A stretch of DNA of 64,000 nucleotides from Gramella sp. KN1008. GTDB taxonomy: Bacteria > Bacteroidota > Bacteroidia > Flavobacteriales > Flavobacteriaceae. The notes below the pieces were generated by a model, which was not told the DNA's origin, made no database searches, and was given only the letters and a program-made list of their open reading frames with translations. Both the position numbers and the translations under genes were made by a program. Location: contig NZ_SJDV01000007.1 of NCBI RefSeq assembly GCF_004332155.1, positions 44,496 to 108,495 on the forward strand, written 5' to 3'. Shown here piece after piece: positions 45,923 to 55,267 of this stretch (positions are counted from its first letter, which is position 1; each line of letters starts with the position of its first letter).

Positions 45923-47853
45923 GAAAAGTAGTTATACTGGTTCTGGTTTTATTGGCTTTTCCTGTTTATGCTCAGTATTCACCAGAATTTAATCTTTACA
46001 AGGAGAAATATAAGGATGCCAACAAAGTTGTTCTTAACCGGGAGGTAACTATTCATATTTCCATTAAAAATGATGGTCTGGATATCTTCCAGGATAATAT
46101 TGAGGAAACCCTTTATATGACTGATGGAGCCAATATGGCTGCGAGAGAAGACCTTAACTTTTCCTATTTCATCGAATTGAAGGATATCGAGGCCTTTACG
46201 ACTATTTTTGATGGGAATAGACCAAAGAATTATGAAGTAGATAATTATATTCAGAAAGATAATCTGGATAATTCGTTTTACGATGACTCCAAGTCTGTCA
46301 TTTTCCATTATCCCAATCTTAAAAAAGGAGCTAAAACTTACCTCAAATATTCAGAAAAGATCAAGAACCCAAGGTTTTTGGGGGCATTCTTTCTGGGAGA
46401 CTTTTTTCCTATCGTGAATTCAAAATTCAATATTATCGCGGATAAGGAGATCGACTTGAATTTTAAAGAGTTTAATACAGAGGGTTTGGATATAAAATTT
46501 TCTAAGGAGGAGAAATGGGGTAATTACCATTACACCTGGAAGATTATAGACGTAGAAAGATTTAAGATCGAGGATCAATCTTCAAATTTTAGAAATGTTG
46601 TACCTCATATATTACCTATTATAACTTCTTATAAAAGTAAAACTGCAGATAAAAAAATACATTTATCGGGTAAAGTAGATCATTTGTACCAATGGTATCA
46701 TTCGCTTGTAAAAGATTTAAACAAGGAAGAGCCTAGTGAGGAATTAAAAAAACTGGTAGAAAAACTTACCCTGGGTAAAAAGAATGAACTTGAAAAAGTA
46801 AGAGCAATCTATTACTGGGCACAGGAGAATATAAAATACATTGCTTACGAATATGCTCTTGGTGGTTTTGTTCCAAGAGAGGCCAACCTGGTTTTTGATC
46901 GTAAATACGGTGATTGCAAGGATAATTCAAGTATTTTAAAAGAGATGCTTGAGATTGCCGGGATTGATGGTAGATTAACCTGGATAGGTACCCGAAGTAT
47001 TCCTTATAGCTATGATGATGTACCCACACCTGTGGTGGATAATCATATGATCCTCTCTTATAGAGCTCAGGATGGAAAACTTTATTTTCTTGACGCAACC
47101 GGAAGATTTAATCCCTTGGAGTACCCATCTTCATTTATTCAGGGAAAGGAAGCTCTTATCGAAAATGGAATTGATGGTTATATCCTTGAAAAAGTGCCTG
47201 TGGTGCCCGCTAGCCAGAATGTGATTACTGATATATCCGATCTGGAGATTAGTGGTGACGATATAAAAGGAAAGTCTTCAGCAACAATTACCGGGTACGG
47301 AAAGATGGATTATACCTTTTATTCGGAAGACCTGCAGACCGACTCAAAAATCAAGGATTTTTATAATCATATGTTCTTAAAAGGAAGTAATAAGTTTTTG
47401 ATTGACAGTATTACTGAAACGAATCGTGACGATTATGATAAACCCCTGAAGGTTGATTACTCTTTCAGTATTAGCGATTACGTGAAGAATTTTGGGGAAG
47501 AAATATATCTTAACCTTAATTTAAATAAGGAAATAACCAGTTTTAAAATTACTAAGGAAAGAAAGGCAGATGTAGAATACGAGTATACCAAAACTTACGA
47601 TATAACCAATAACCTTAAAATTCCGGCTGGTTATGAGGTGGAATATTTGCCTGAGAATATCCAAATTTCCAATGACTTTTTTTTCGCAAATATAACCTAT
47701 GCTTACCAGGATGAGCAAATAGTATATCGATTCAAGTGTGTCCTGGACTTTATCCTGTTAACTCCTGAAGAGCAGTTGCAACTTAATGAGTTACTGGAAG
47801 ATGTTGAGGAAGCCTTTAAAGAAGTGGTTATATTAAAACAAATCAATAGTTAA
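45919..47853 (+). CDS. DUF3857/transglutaminase-like exported protein, active triad
   Basis: 644 residues with a signal peptide (MRKVVILVLVLLAFPVYA, then QYSPE). A DUF3857 domain (about 30-250) is followed by a transglutaminase-like cysteine protease domain with a full triad: Cys333 in YGDCKDN, His376 in DNHMIL and Asp392 in FLDATG. A C-terminal DUF3858-like beta domain ends the protein. Such proteins may cleave or cross-link peptides in the periplasm; no member has a settled substrate. Middle gene of the operon; 4 bp separate it from the next. Confidence 0.9.
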   Translation: MRKVVILVLVLLAFPVYAQYSPEFNLYKEKYKDANKVVLNREVTIHISIKNDGLDIFQDNIEETLYMTDGANMAAREDLNFSYFIELKDIEAFTTIFDGNRPKNYEVDNYIQKDNLDNSFYDDSKSVIFHYPNLKKGAKTYLKYSEKIKNPRFLGAFFLGDFFPIVNSKFNIIADKEIDLNFKEFNTEGLDIKFSKEEKWGNYHYTWKIIDVERFKIEDQSSNFRNVVPHILPIITSYKSKTADKKIHLSGKVDHLYQWYHSLVKDLNKEEPSEELKKLVEKLTLGKKNELEKVRAIYYWAQENIKYIAYEYALGGFVPREANLVFDRKYGDCKDNSSILKEMLEIAGIDGRLTWIGTRSIPYSYDDVPTPVVDNHMILSYRAQDGKLYFLDATGRFNPLEYPSSFIQGKEALIENGIDGYILEKVPVVPASQNVITDISDLEISGDDIKGKSSATITGYGKMDYTFYSEDLQTDSKIKDFYNHMFLKGSNKFLIDSITETNRDDYDKPLKVDYSFSISDYVKNFGEEIYLNLNLNKEITSFKITKERKADVEYEYTKTYDITNNLKIPAGYEVEYLPENIQISNDFFFANITYAYQDEQIVYRFKCVLDFILLTPEEQLQLNELLEDVEEAFKEVVILKQINS

Positions 47854-47857
47854 TTTT

Positions 47858-49813
47858 ATGAGACAACTTTCAATTTTATTATTCGTTCTTTTTGCTCAAA
47901 ATATAATAGCCCAGGAGCCTTACTATAAAACTTTTGATTGGGAAGAAAAACCTGATTATGAAGTGGGTTCCCAACTCGATGAGACTATTATTGGTTTAAA
48001 GCATCATATTGTCACTGAGTTCTTTTTCACTCAAGATAATAGGCTTACAGAATATATGCTGGAGCATAATATTCTGCGGTTAAACTCAGACGATAAAATT
48101 GAAGAATATAATAAGATCTATTTGCCACACTCAAGTACTTCAAGGCTCATTGTAACTAAAGCCCGCGTAATCAATCCGGCCGGAAAAGTAATGGAACTGG
48201 ACGAGTCCAAAGTACTTACGGCTCAGGACGAGGAGACAGGACAACAGTATAAATACTTCGCTTTTGAAGGAATTGAGAAGGGTAGTATTATAGATTATTA
48301 TTATGTTATTGAACGCTTACCTGATTATAATGGAAATCGGTTAAACTTTCAATCCGGTTTTGAGAAAAAGAATGTGGAGTTCGATTTGTTCGCACCTTCT
48401 AATCTGATATTTAAATTTAAATCCTATAATGGTTTGCCAGAAGTTAAAAGTGTGGAGGAAGAAGGTAAACGTCATTGGAATTTTAAAGCTATTGATCTGG
48501 CAGCGCTTGAAGAAGAGGAACTTTCAGCCTATCAGGCATCCCGGGGTTTCATTATTTATAAATTAGATCAGAATACTACATCAGGCGTTTATGATATTTC
48601 TTCCTATAGTAATATGGCCCAGAATATTTATAATTTTTATTACAAGGAACAACCTCGAAAAATTGAAAAAAAGCTAGAAAAATTAGCAAAAGCAGTTTCC
48701 AGAGAGGGGAGTGATCTCGAAAAGGTGCGTAAACTGGAATACCTTATAAAAAATGAATTCTATATAGCTGAGGCGTCAAATGAAGATTTGGGGGATCTTG
48801 ATAATATATTGGAAAAGAAGGTTGCAAGTGAGGTGGGTATTGTGAAACTCTATGCAGCACTCCTTTACAGTATGGGAATTAAGCATGAACTTGTCTTTAC
48901 TACTGATCGCACTAATCTCAAATTCGATAAAGAATTTGAAGCTCAGAATTTTCTAACAGATGTTCTCTTATATTTCCCAAAAATGGATGTTTACATGTCT
49001 CCCACCGATATACCATCCAGGATAGGTTACCCTCCTGCAGTGCTTACAGATAACTATGGTCTTTTTATTAAAGAAGTTAAGGTAGGGGAGTTCAAATCAG
49101 CTTTAGGAGAAATAAGATACATTGATCCTATTACTTCGGATAAGACTGTTGATAAGATGGCAATTCATGTAGAATTTGATAAGAAAGATATGTCCACTAC
49201 AAAAATAGATATGGAAAAAAGCATGAGCGGATATTACGCAATGTACTTTCATCCGTTCATGAACCTTATAGATAAGGAAAACAGGGATGAGTTAGTGGAA
49301 AACTTTGCAAAAAGCATGAACGAGGATATAAATGTAACCAAAAAAGAAATCGTAAACGGCGATCCTCAGCTTTTTGGGATTAAGCCATTAAAATTTGTGA
49401 TAAATGCAAATTCAGATGCTTTTATGCAAAAAGCGGGCAACAGATACCTTTTCAATGTGGGAGCTTTAATAGGAAAGCAAATAGAAATGTATCAGGAAAA
49501 GAAAAGAGTATTGCCTCTGGAGAATGAGTTCACGCGTAGTTATTTTCGTACTATAGACGTTGCAATTCCTGAAGGTTATGAGATTGTTAATCTCGAAGAT
49601 ATAGTAATAGAAAACTCATATTTTGAGGGGGATGAAGAAGTATTTTCCTTTGAATCTGGTTATGAAATGGAAGGGAACATCTTAAAGATTTTTGCAGATG
49701 AACACTATAAAAGGAATATGGTTGATACCGAACACTTTCAGGAATACCGGAAAGTAATTAATAGTGCTGCTGATTTTAATAAAATCACTCTGGTCCTGAA
49801 ACCAAAAGCATAG
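47858..49813 (+). CDS. DUF3857/transglutaminase-like exported protein, no catalytic cysteine
   Basis: 651 residues with signal peptide (MRQLSILLFVLFAQNIIA, then QEPYY). The layout copies the neighbour: DUF3857, transglutaminase-like core (KVRKLEYLIKNEF, LYAALLYSMGIKHELVF), C-terminal beta domain. The site of the catalytic Cys reads KKVASEVGI, with no Cys, and the His motif is NFLTDVLL. In fact the whole protein has no cysteine. It is therefore a pseudoenzyme, perhaps a partner or regulator of the active paralogue upstream. Terminator overlaps its end. Confidence 0.88.
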   Translation: MRQLSILLFVLFAQNIIAQEPYYKTFDWEEKPDYEVGSQLDETIIGLKHHIVTEFFFTQDNRLTEYMLEHNILRLNSDDKIEEYNKIYLPHSSTSRLIVTKARVINPAGKVMELDESKVLTAQDEETGQQYKYFAFEGIEKGSIIDYYYVIERLPDYNGNRLNFQSGFEKKNVEFDLFAPSNLIFKFKSYNGLPEVKSVEEEGKRHWNFKAIDLAALEEEELSAYQASRGFIIYKLDQNTTSGVYDISSYSNMAQNIYNFYYKEQPRKIEKKLEKLAKAVSREGSDLEKVRKLEYLIKNEFYIAEASNEDLGDLDNILEKKVASEVGIVKLYAALLYSMGIKHELVFTTDRTNLKFDKEFEAQNFLTDVLLYFPKMDVYMSPTDIPSRIGYPPAVLTDNYGLFIKEVKVGEFKSALGEIRYIDPITSDKTVDKMAIHVEFDKKDMSTTKIDMEKSMSGYYAMYFHPFMNLIDKENRDELVENFAKSMNEDINVTKKEIVNGDPQLFGIKPLKFVINANSDAFMQKAGNRYLFNVGALIGKQIEMYQEKKRVLPLENEFTRSYFRTIDVAIPEGYEIVNLEDIVIENSYFEGDEEVFSFESGYEMEGNILKIFADEHYKRNMVDTEHFQEYRKVINSAADFNKITLVLKPKA

Positions 49814-49814
49814 T

Positions 49815-49846
49815 AATAAATAGCCCGGTTAGCCGGGCTATTTATT
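49815..49846. terminator. Bidirectional terminator between convergent genes
   Basis: AATAAATAGCCCGG (49815-49828) pairs perfectly with CCGGGCTATTTATT (49833-49846), loop TTAG. It lies 1 bp after the plus-strand stop and includes the last codons and stop (49838-49840) of the minus-strand 2H gene. Confidence 0.85.
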
Positions 49847-50401
49847 TGGTCCCAATTTGAACTTTCTAAAGATATCCCAGGTCTTTCCATTGTGTTTTAA
49901 GATAAAAAGCTCTTCAACTTTGAAAGATGCCGAATATTCCCGGTCTTTAAAATCATTCCATACGTCCGGAAAAGTGCTTCTTTTAAGGTCCCGGGTGGCG
50001 AGGGTTATGTGTGGGTGGATATTTGAAGAGATCTCATGGCTTTTGAGATCAAGAAACTTCAGGATAAGATCCTGAAGTTTTCTATGCAATTCATTAAAAG
50101 GCGCATGATCTTCGAACTTTACGAAGATCACATTCTTTGCAAATTTTCCGAAGCCATTAACTTCCACGTCAAAGCCCAGGTTCTGCCTGCTGAATTTTTC
50201 AATTTTTTTTATGAGGATATTTTCCTTTTTTTTCTCCATTCTGAATGGAATTTGAAGGGTAATGTGCGCGGGAAGTTTTAAAGCATGCTTTATATTGTGT
50301 CTGGATTTGATCTCCTTCTTTAATGCATCAATTTCACCCCTGATATTAGCCGGCGGCATGAGTGCAATAAAATAGAGTGGCCTGTGGGCATTTATTGACA
50401 T
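49838..50401 (-). CDS. 2H phosphoesterase (2'-5' RNA ligase-like)
   Basis: 187 residues. The two active-site motifs are HITLQIPF (about 46) and HITLATRD (about 128), the His-x-Thr pair that names the 2H family. Members open cyclic phosphates or ligate RNA with 2'-5' bonds; the in vivo substrate here is unknown. Cytosolic. Four bases separate its start from the cyclase-family gene upstream on the same strand. The stop lies inside the terminator stem. Confidence 0.88.
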   Translation of the reverse strand: MSINAHRPLYFIALMPPANIRGEIDALKKEIKSRHNIKHALKLPAHITLQIPFRMEKKKENILIKKIEKFSRQNLGFDVEVNGFGKFAKNVIFVKFEDHAPFNELHRKLQDLILKFLDLKSHEISSNIHPHITLATRDLKRSTFPDVWNDFKDREYSASFKVEELFILKHNGKTWDIFRKFKLGPNK

Positions 50402-50405
50402 CCTG

Positions 50406-51179
50406 TTATTTTATGCCTATAATCCTTAACGGACCGCCGCTTCCACCTTTGATCTTCATAGGTAAAGCGATCACGGTAAAACCTGTTGCAGGAAGCTGGT
50501 CCAGGTTAGCAACATTCTCAAAAGCAGGTACATTCTGAGTCATTAAGGCGACATGCGTTGCAAAGTCCTGGGACTGGCCAAAGTCTATACTGGCGGTATC
50601 TATTCCAACCGCCTTGATCTTTCTGTTTGTAATAAGCCATTCTGCAGCTTCTGCTGAAAGTCCCGGAAAATGTAGTTCTTTTACTGCCTCCGGACCTCTT
50701 TTATCAGTACCTAGATATTTTGAAGCATCGGGATAGTAGCTGCCATATCCTGTTTCAAAGAGTACAATGGCAGCATGTGGAATGGAACCATGCTTTTCCT
50801 CCCATTCGGAGATGTCTTCCAGGCTTATTAAATAATCAGGGTTTTTAAGGGCTTTTTGAGATACATCAACTTTCACCGCATTCCCTATAAGGTTTTCCAG
50901 AGGGATCTCATCTACGGTCTGTGCATCTTCAGCGAAATGTATGGGAGCATCTATATGAGTACCCCCATGTTCCGCAGTTTCAAAATTATTTGCAGAATAA
51001 TAATAACCCTGGCCGGTTTTTCCTTTGGTGACTTCTTCCAGCGAAAACTCCTTAGCGGTGACCCAATACACGCTTTCTTCCGAAAAGGAATGTGTAAGAT
51101 CTATGATCTCTCCATTTCTTAACTGGGCTTTACAAAGTTGCATGGCCAGTAGAAGGGATATAAAAACTAAATATTTCAT
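50406..51179 (-). CDS. Cyclase-family (kynurenine formamidase-like) hydrolase, exported
   Basis: 257 residues with a signal peptide (MKYLVFISLLLAMQLCKA, then QLRNG). The metal motif HGGTHIDAPIHFAED (about 72-86) is the family hallmark; IDLTHSFSEESVYW and GIDTASIDFG fit too. These enzymes hydrolyse amides or lactones such as N-formylkynurenine. Being exported, this copy is probably not the tryptophan-pathway enzyme. It lies 4 bp from the 2H gene and 14 bp from the CHAD gene. Confidence 0.9.
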   Translation of the reverse strand: MKYLVFISLLLAMQLCKAQLRNGEIIDLTHSFSEESVYWVTAKEFSLEEVTKGKTGQGYYYSANNFETAEHGGTHIDAPIHFAEDAQTVDEIPLENLIGNAVKVDVSQKALKNPDYLISLEDISEWEEKHGSIPHAAIVLFETGYGSYYPDASKYLGTDKRGPEAVKELHFPGLSAEAAEWLITNRKIKAVGIDTASIDFGQSQDFATHVALMTQNVPAFENVANLDQLPATGFTVIALPMKIKGGSGGPLRIIGIK

Positions 51180-51193
51180 GATATAATCTTTAA

Positions 51194-52102
51194 CTAATTT
51201 GACTGCGCGTTCCAGTTAGCCTCTGTATAAGCTGCCATGCGTTTTGTAAAGGCTTCAGGTTCTTCGGCATAGATCAATTCGCCTTTTAGCTTTGCAGTAC
51301 TGCGAAGGTGGTCGCTGTACTCTCTTACCAAAGCATGGATCAATTCTGCATGGCTTGGGTCCTTAAGGCCAAACGCATCTTTATTTAGCCTTTCCTTCAG
51401 AACCATAAGATCATGATCATTGCCAAGCAGATCGGCCAGTTCGTGAATTTCTGCTTCAAAACTACCGAACAGCTCGGGCCAGGTATCCTGAAGTAACAGA
51501 ATCTGATACCACAGATACTTTACTCTTTTTCGCCATTCATGAAAACTTTCTTTAGAAGGATTTTCATAAGCTTCTTTCAGAGCATTCTTTCCTCTTTTAT
51601 AGACTCGCTGAATGCTGGGCAGGATAATCTGGATATCATTGCTGTCTACCGGCCATTTTACGAGCTCATTTTTAGCATAATCAAGCTTTCCGGGAAGATG
51701 TTCTGAAAAGAAATTTTCCTTCCTGAGTTCCCCTTCCATCTTATCCCTTTCCTTTTCAATATTCTTTATTACCGTATTGAAGAAGTTTACATAAAGATAA
51801 TTGCCATAGCGTTCTCTTATGGCTTCCATAGTTTCAATATGAGCGGTAAGATCTCTTAATTCGGCAAGTTCTCTTCCAAGATCGCGATAATAGATATTTA
51901 CAGATTTGTAATTTTCTTCCCCCATGTCGTCCCTTACCAGTCGGGCAAGGGCACGGAGTTTCTTAAGGCGTTTTCGGATATCATGTACGGCCTCATGAAT
52001 ATTTAGGGTGTTAAGCGAGCTAAGACATCCGTCAACCTCTTCAGCAGCCACATAAGTGATATTTTTCTTTAAGCTTTTATCCTTTTCAAGTTTGTAGGTC
52101 AT
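51194..52102 (-). CDS. CHAD domain protein
   Basis: 302 residues, all helical. Conserved His/Lys/Arg pattern: VHDIRKRLKKLRALARLVRD (about 40-59), ELRDLTAHIETM and FHEWRKRVKYLWYQILLLQ (about 188). CHAD domains bind inorganic polyphosphate and often sit near polyphosphate genes; none are in the window. No signal peptide. First gene of the short minus-strand unit with cyclase and 2H. Confidence 0.93.
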   Translation of the reverse strand: MTYKLEKDKSLKKNITYVAAEEVDGCLSSLNTLNIHEAVHDIRKRLKKLRALARLVRDDMGEENYKSVNIYYRDLGRELAELRDLTAHIETMEAIRERYGNYLYVNFFNTVIKNIEKERDKMEGELRKENFFSEHLPGKLDYAKNELVKWPVDSNDIQIILPSIQRVYKRGKNALKEAYENPSKESFHEWRKRVKYLWYQILLLQDTWPELFGSFEAEIHELADLLGNDHDLMVLKERLNKDAFGLKDPSHAELIHALVREYSDHLRSTAKLKGELIYAEEPEAFTKRMAAYTEANWNAQSN

Positions 52103-52295
52103 TTCCCGATTTTCGTATTAAGATACCTAATTGGACTTACAGAACAGGTTATGATTTTATTAAAATTAGAAAGCCTGGAATGAAAATTATTCCGGATTTG
52201 ATTTTCTAATATGGAATATGGATGAGATACATAATTATTAGCTTCTTCTTTTGAGAGATTAAGGTAAAAAAAGACTGGTTACCTGTAGCACTGAA

Positions 52296-52322
52296 TAAAA
52301 AAAGCAGCCAATCGGCTGCTTT
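52296..52322 (-). terminator. Intrinsic terminator of lysA
   Basis: AAAGCAGCC (52301-52309) pairs with GGCTGCTTT (52314-52322), loop of 4. On the minus strand a run of T follows (52300-52296 and beyond). Confidence 0.9.
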
Positions 52323-52328
52323 TCTATT

Positions 52329-53561
52329 TTAATTCTTTTCTACAAGTTTACCGGAGTCTTCAAAGTCCATTACAACCTGATGCCTTGTGAGGTCTTCGAA
52401 AGTCTCCCGCTCTCTGATCAGGTGAGCTTTGCCTTTATACCAGAGAACTTCCGGTGGGCGATATCTTGAGTTAAAGTTACTGGCCATGGAGAAAGAGTAA
52501 GCCCCCGCATTGCTGAAGCTAAGAATGTCACCTTCCCTTATTTCCGCGATCTGGCGATTGCTGCCAAATGTATCGGTCTCACAGATATATCCAACCACAC
52601 TGTAGAACCTTTTTTTTGCATCGGGATTTGAAATATTTTCAATGTGATGATGAGAGCCATAGAACATTGGTCTTATCAAATGATTAAATCCGGTATCGAC
52701 TCCCGCGAATACGGTGGATGTTGTCTGCTTGATCACGTTAACCTTCGCGAGGAATTTACCTGCTTCGCTAACCAGGTATTTGCCCGGTTCAAAAGCAAGG
52801 GCCAGCTCTCTTCCATATTCCTTGCAAAACTTATCGAATTTTTTGGTAAGCTGAGCTCCCAGATCTTCGATATCGGTCTCTATATCCCCTTCTCGGTAAG
52901 GTACTTTAAATCCGCTTCCAAAATCGATAAACTCCAGTTCCTTAAAATTCTTTGCCGCCTCAAAAAGTATTTCGGAAGCATACAGGAAGACACCTATATC
53001 TAAAATATCACTTCCTGTGTGCATGTGGATGCCATTGATATGCATTCCTGTATTTTCAACAATGCGAAGCAGATGTGGCATCTGGTGAATACTTATGCCG
53101 AATTTAGAGTCAATATGACCAACAGAGATCTTTGAATTGCCTCCCGCCATTACATGAGGATTGATCCTTATACAAACGGGAATTTCGGGATGCCTGCTTC
53201 CAAATTGCTCTAGTATGGAGAGATTGTCTATGTTTATCTGAGCTCCAAGTTTTACCACTTCTTCGATCTCTTCAAGCGAAACTCCATTGGGTGTATAGAT
53301 TATCTTCGAAGGATCAACTCCTGCTTCTAATCCCAGTCTCACCTCCTGAACCGAAACGGTGTCAAGTCCACAGCCCAGGGAATTTAATAGTTTCAGAATA
53401 GAAATATTTGAAAGCGCTTTCACGGCATAATGAATTCGGAGTTCATTTACCTTAAATGCAGAAGTAAGTCTTTTATATTGCGAAATGATCTTTTCTGCAT
53501 CATAGACGTATACTGGGCTGCCAAATTCGTCGGCTATTGCGAGGAGGTCCTTCTGAGTCAT
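52329..53561 (-). CDS. lysA: Diaminopimelate decarboxylase
   Basis: 410 residues. The PLP lysine is in HYAVKALSN (about Lys48). HMHTGSDI, FGSGFKVPY and EPGKYLVSEAG are family motifs, and the C-terminal Cys of the dimer site is in GYICETDTFG, followed by GAYSFSMASNFNSR. It decarboxylates meso-diaminopimelate to lysine, the last step of the pathway. Single gene with its own promoter and terminator. Confidence 0.95.
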   Translation of the reverse strand: MTQKDLLAIADEFGSPVYVYDAEKIISQYKRLTSAFKVNELRIHYAVKALSNISILKLLNSLGCGLDTVSVQEVRLGLEAGVDPSKIIYTPNGVSLEEIEEVVKLGAQINIDNLSILEQFGSRHPEIPVCIRINPHVMAGGNSKISVGHIDSKFGISIHQMPHLLRIVENTGMHINGIHMHTGSDILDIGVFLYASEILFEAAKNFKELEFIDFGSGFKVPYREGDIETDIEDLGAQLTKKFDKFCKEYGRELALAFEPGKYLVSEAGKFLAKVNVIKQTTSTVFAGVDTGFNHLIRPMFYGSHHHIENISNPDAKKRFYSVVGYICETDTFGSNRQIAEIREGDILSFSNAGAYSFSMASNFNSRYRPPEVLWYKGKAHLIRERETFEDLTRHQVVMDFEDSGKLVEKN

Positions 53562-53581
53562 TCTTTTATAAAAATTTTGGG

Positions 53582-53613
53582 TAAAAATACTTTACTTATT
53601 GCTTGTTAGACAA
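53582..53613 (-). promoter_or_regulatory. Putative promoter of lysA
   Basis: On the minus strand: TTG (53613-53611), 21 bases, TATTTTTA (53589-53582), one base off TAnnTTTG. A 5-base inverted repeat GCTTG/CAAGC overlaps the first box. Confidence 0.5.
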
Positions 53614-53762
53614 GCCATGGCTCAAATATAACCGATTTATATTATTTGTTATTTCCATGAAAGCAATATCCGTAATAAGCTTATGGAAAAAAGATTTAAG
53701 CAAAAGGAATAAATTCTGTGGAAACAGCCCATATTTTCAAGAGTTAAGAAGCTCAAAAAAGA

Positions 53763-53793
53763 TTGGTACAATAGTATGTATTTGTTACTTTTG
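53763..53793 (+). promoter_or_regulatory. Promoter of sucC
   Basis: TTG (53763-53765), 20 bases, TACTTTTG (53786-53793), a perfect TAnnTTTG. Start near 53800, 28 bases before the ATG. Confidence 0.7.
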
Positions 53794-53827
53794 CTCTCCG
53801 ATATTAATCAAGAAGAAATAGCTGATT

Positions 53828-55021
53828 ATGAATATACACGAATATCAAGGAAAAGAAATATTAAGCAGCTTCGGGGTACGCACTCAGCGTGGTATCGTGG
53901 CAAGAAACGCTAAAGAAGCAGTGGATGCTGCAAAAGAACTAACCGAGCAAACCGGGACCGGATGGCATGTGATCAAGGCTCAGGTGCACGCCGGAGGCCG
54001 TGGGAAAGGCGGTGGTGTTAAGCTTGCCAAGAACCTTAAAGAAGTAGAAGATATAGCAGGAGATATCATAGGGATGAATCTCGTGACTCCGCAGACTTCT
54101 GCCGAAGGTAAGAAGGTTCACCAGGTGCTTGTGGCCGAAGATGTTTATTATCCGGGAGATAGTGAGCCGGAAGAATATTACATGTCCGTACTCCTAAACC
54201 GTTCTACAGGTAGAAATATGATCATGTATTCTACTGAAGGTGGTATGGATATAGAAACTGTTGCTGAAGAGACTCCGCATCTTATCTTTACCGAAGATAT
54301 TGATCCTGCTACAGGATTGCTTGGATTCCAGGCCCGTCGTATCGCTTTCAATCTTGGATTGAGCGGACAGGCATTTAAAGAAATGGTGAAATTCGTGATG
54401 GCTTTATACAAGGCCTTTGAAAAATCAGATTCTTCCCTTTTCGAGATCAACCCGGTGTTGAAGACTAGTGATGATAAGATCCTTGCCGTTGATGCAAAGG
54501 TGACTTTAGATGATAATGCTCTTTTCCGTCATAAGGATTATGCAGAAATGAGAGATATTCGTGAGGAGAATCCAACCGAGGTGGAAGCCAAGGAAGTTGG
54601 GTTGAACTATGTTGACCTTGACGGAAATGTTGGGTGTATGGTGAATGGTGCCGGACTTGCTATGGCAACCATGGACCTTATTAAAATGGCAGGTGGTGAG
54701 CCGGCCAACTTCCTTGATGTTGGAGGTACCGCTGATGCGAAAAGAGTTGAAGAGGCTTTCAGGCTTATTCTAAAAGATGATAAGGTTGAGGCTATTCTCG
54801 TAAATATCTTTGGAGGGATCGTTCGTTGTGACCGTGTGGCACAGGGGATAGTTGATGCCTATAAGAATATGGGGGACGCTATAAATGTTCCTATTATCGT
54901 GAGATTACAGGGGACTAATGCTGAAAAGGCCAAAGAACTTATAGATAACAGTGGGCTTAAGGTTTACAGTGCCGTTGAGTTTAAAGAAGCGGCAGATAAA
55001 GTTCAGGAAGTACTCTCTTAA
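53828..55021 (+). CDS. sucC: Succinyl-CoA synthetase, beta subunit
   Basis: 397 residues. Starts MNIHEYQGKEIL, then VIKAQVHAGGRGKGGGVKLA (ATP-grasp), FEINPVLKT, NGAGLAMATMDLIK and FLDVGGTADAKRVEEAF; GGIVRCDRVAQGI fits the CoA-ligase part. With SucD it makes succinate, ATP/GTP and CoA from succinyl-CoA in the citric acid cycle. SucD is not in the window. Own promoter and terminator, so it is transcribed alone. Confidence 0.96.
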   Translation: MNIHEYQGKEILSSFGVRTQRGIVARNAKEAVDAAKELTEQTGTGWHVIKAQVHAGGRGKGGGVKLAKNLKEVEDIAGDIIGMNLVTPQTSAEGKKVHQVLVAEDVYYPGDSEPEEYYMSVLLNRSTGRNMIMYSTEGGMDIETVAEETPHLIFTEDIDPATGLLGFQARRIAFNLGLSGQAFKEMVKFVMALYKAFEKSDSSLFEINPVLKTSDDKILAVDAKVTLDDNALFRHKDYAEMRDIREENPTEVEAKEVGLNYVDLDGNVGCMVNGAGLAMATMDLIKMAGGEPANFLDVGGTADAKRVEEAFRLILKDDKVEAILVNIFGGIVRCDRVAQGIVDAYKNMGDAINVPIIVRLQGTNAEKAKELIDNSGLKVYSAVEFKEAADKVQEVLS

Positions 55022-55044
55022 ATAGAATATTTTTGAAAAATAAG

Positions 55045-55073
55045 AACCCTCACAAATGTGAGGGTTTTTTTAT
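55045..55073 (+). terminator. Intrinsic terminator of sucC
   Basis: AACCCTCAC (55045-55053), loop AAAT, GTGAGGGTT (55058-55066), then TTTTT. Confidence 0.92.
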
Positions 55074-55267
55074 TCATCAACCCGAATAAGCTTTTACAAA
55101 ACAATTCTCCATTTAAGTAGTCCTTTTTTGACAAAAATCCAGTTAAAGTGCTAAATATTTGCAAAAACCCATGCTAAAGTGGCTTTTTTTATTAGTTATT
55201 AACCGAAAACGTTTTAGTTTTTTCCGAAATTAGGTTATCGTTTTGAAATGGAATAGCTTTGAGCGTG

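Noticed and set aside
53603..53821. 72-codon frame before sucC
   Set aside because: It contains the sucC promoter, has no conserved features, and ends just before the real gene.
55128..55161. TTG and AATATTTG upstream of pfkA as a promoter
   Set aside because: The second box lacks the leading T and the 23-base spacing is at the limit; not strong enough to list.
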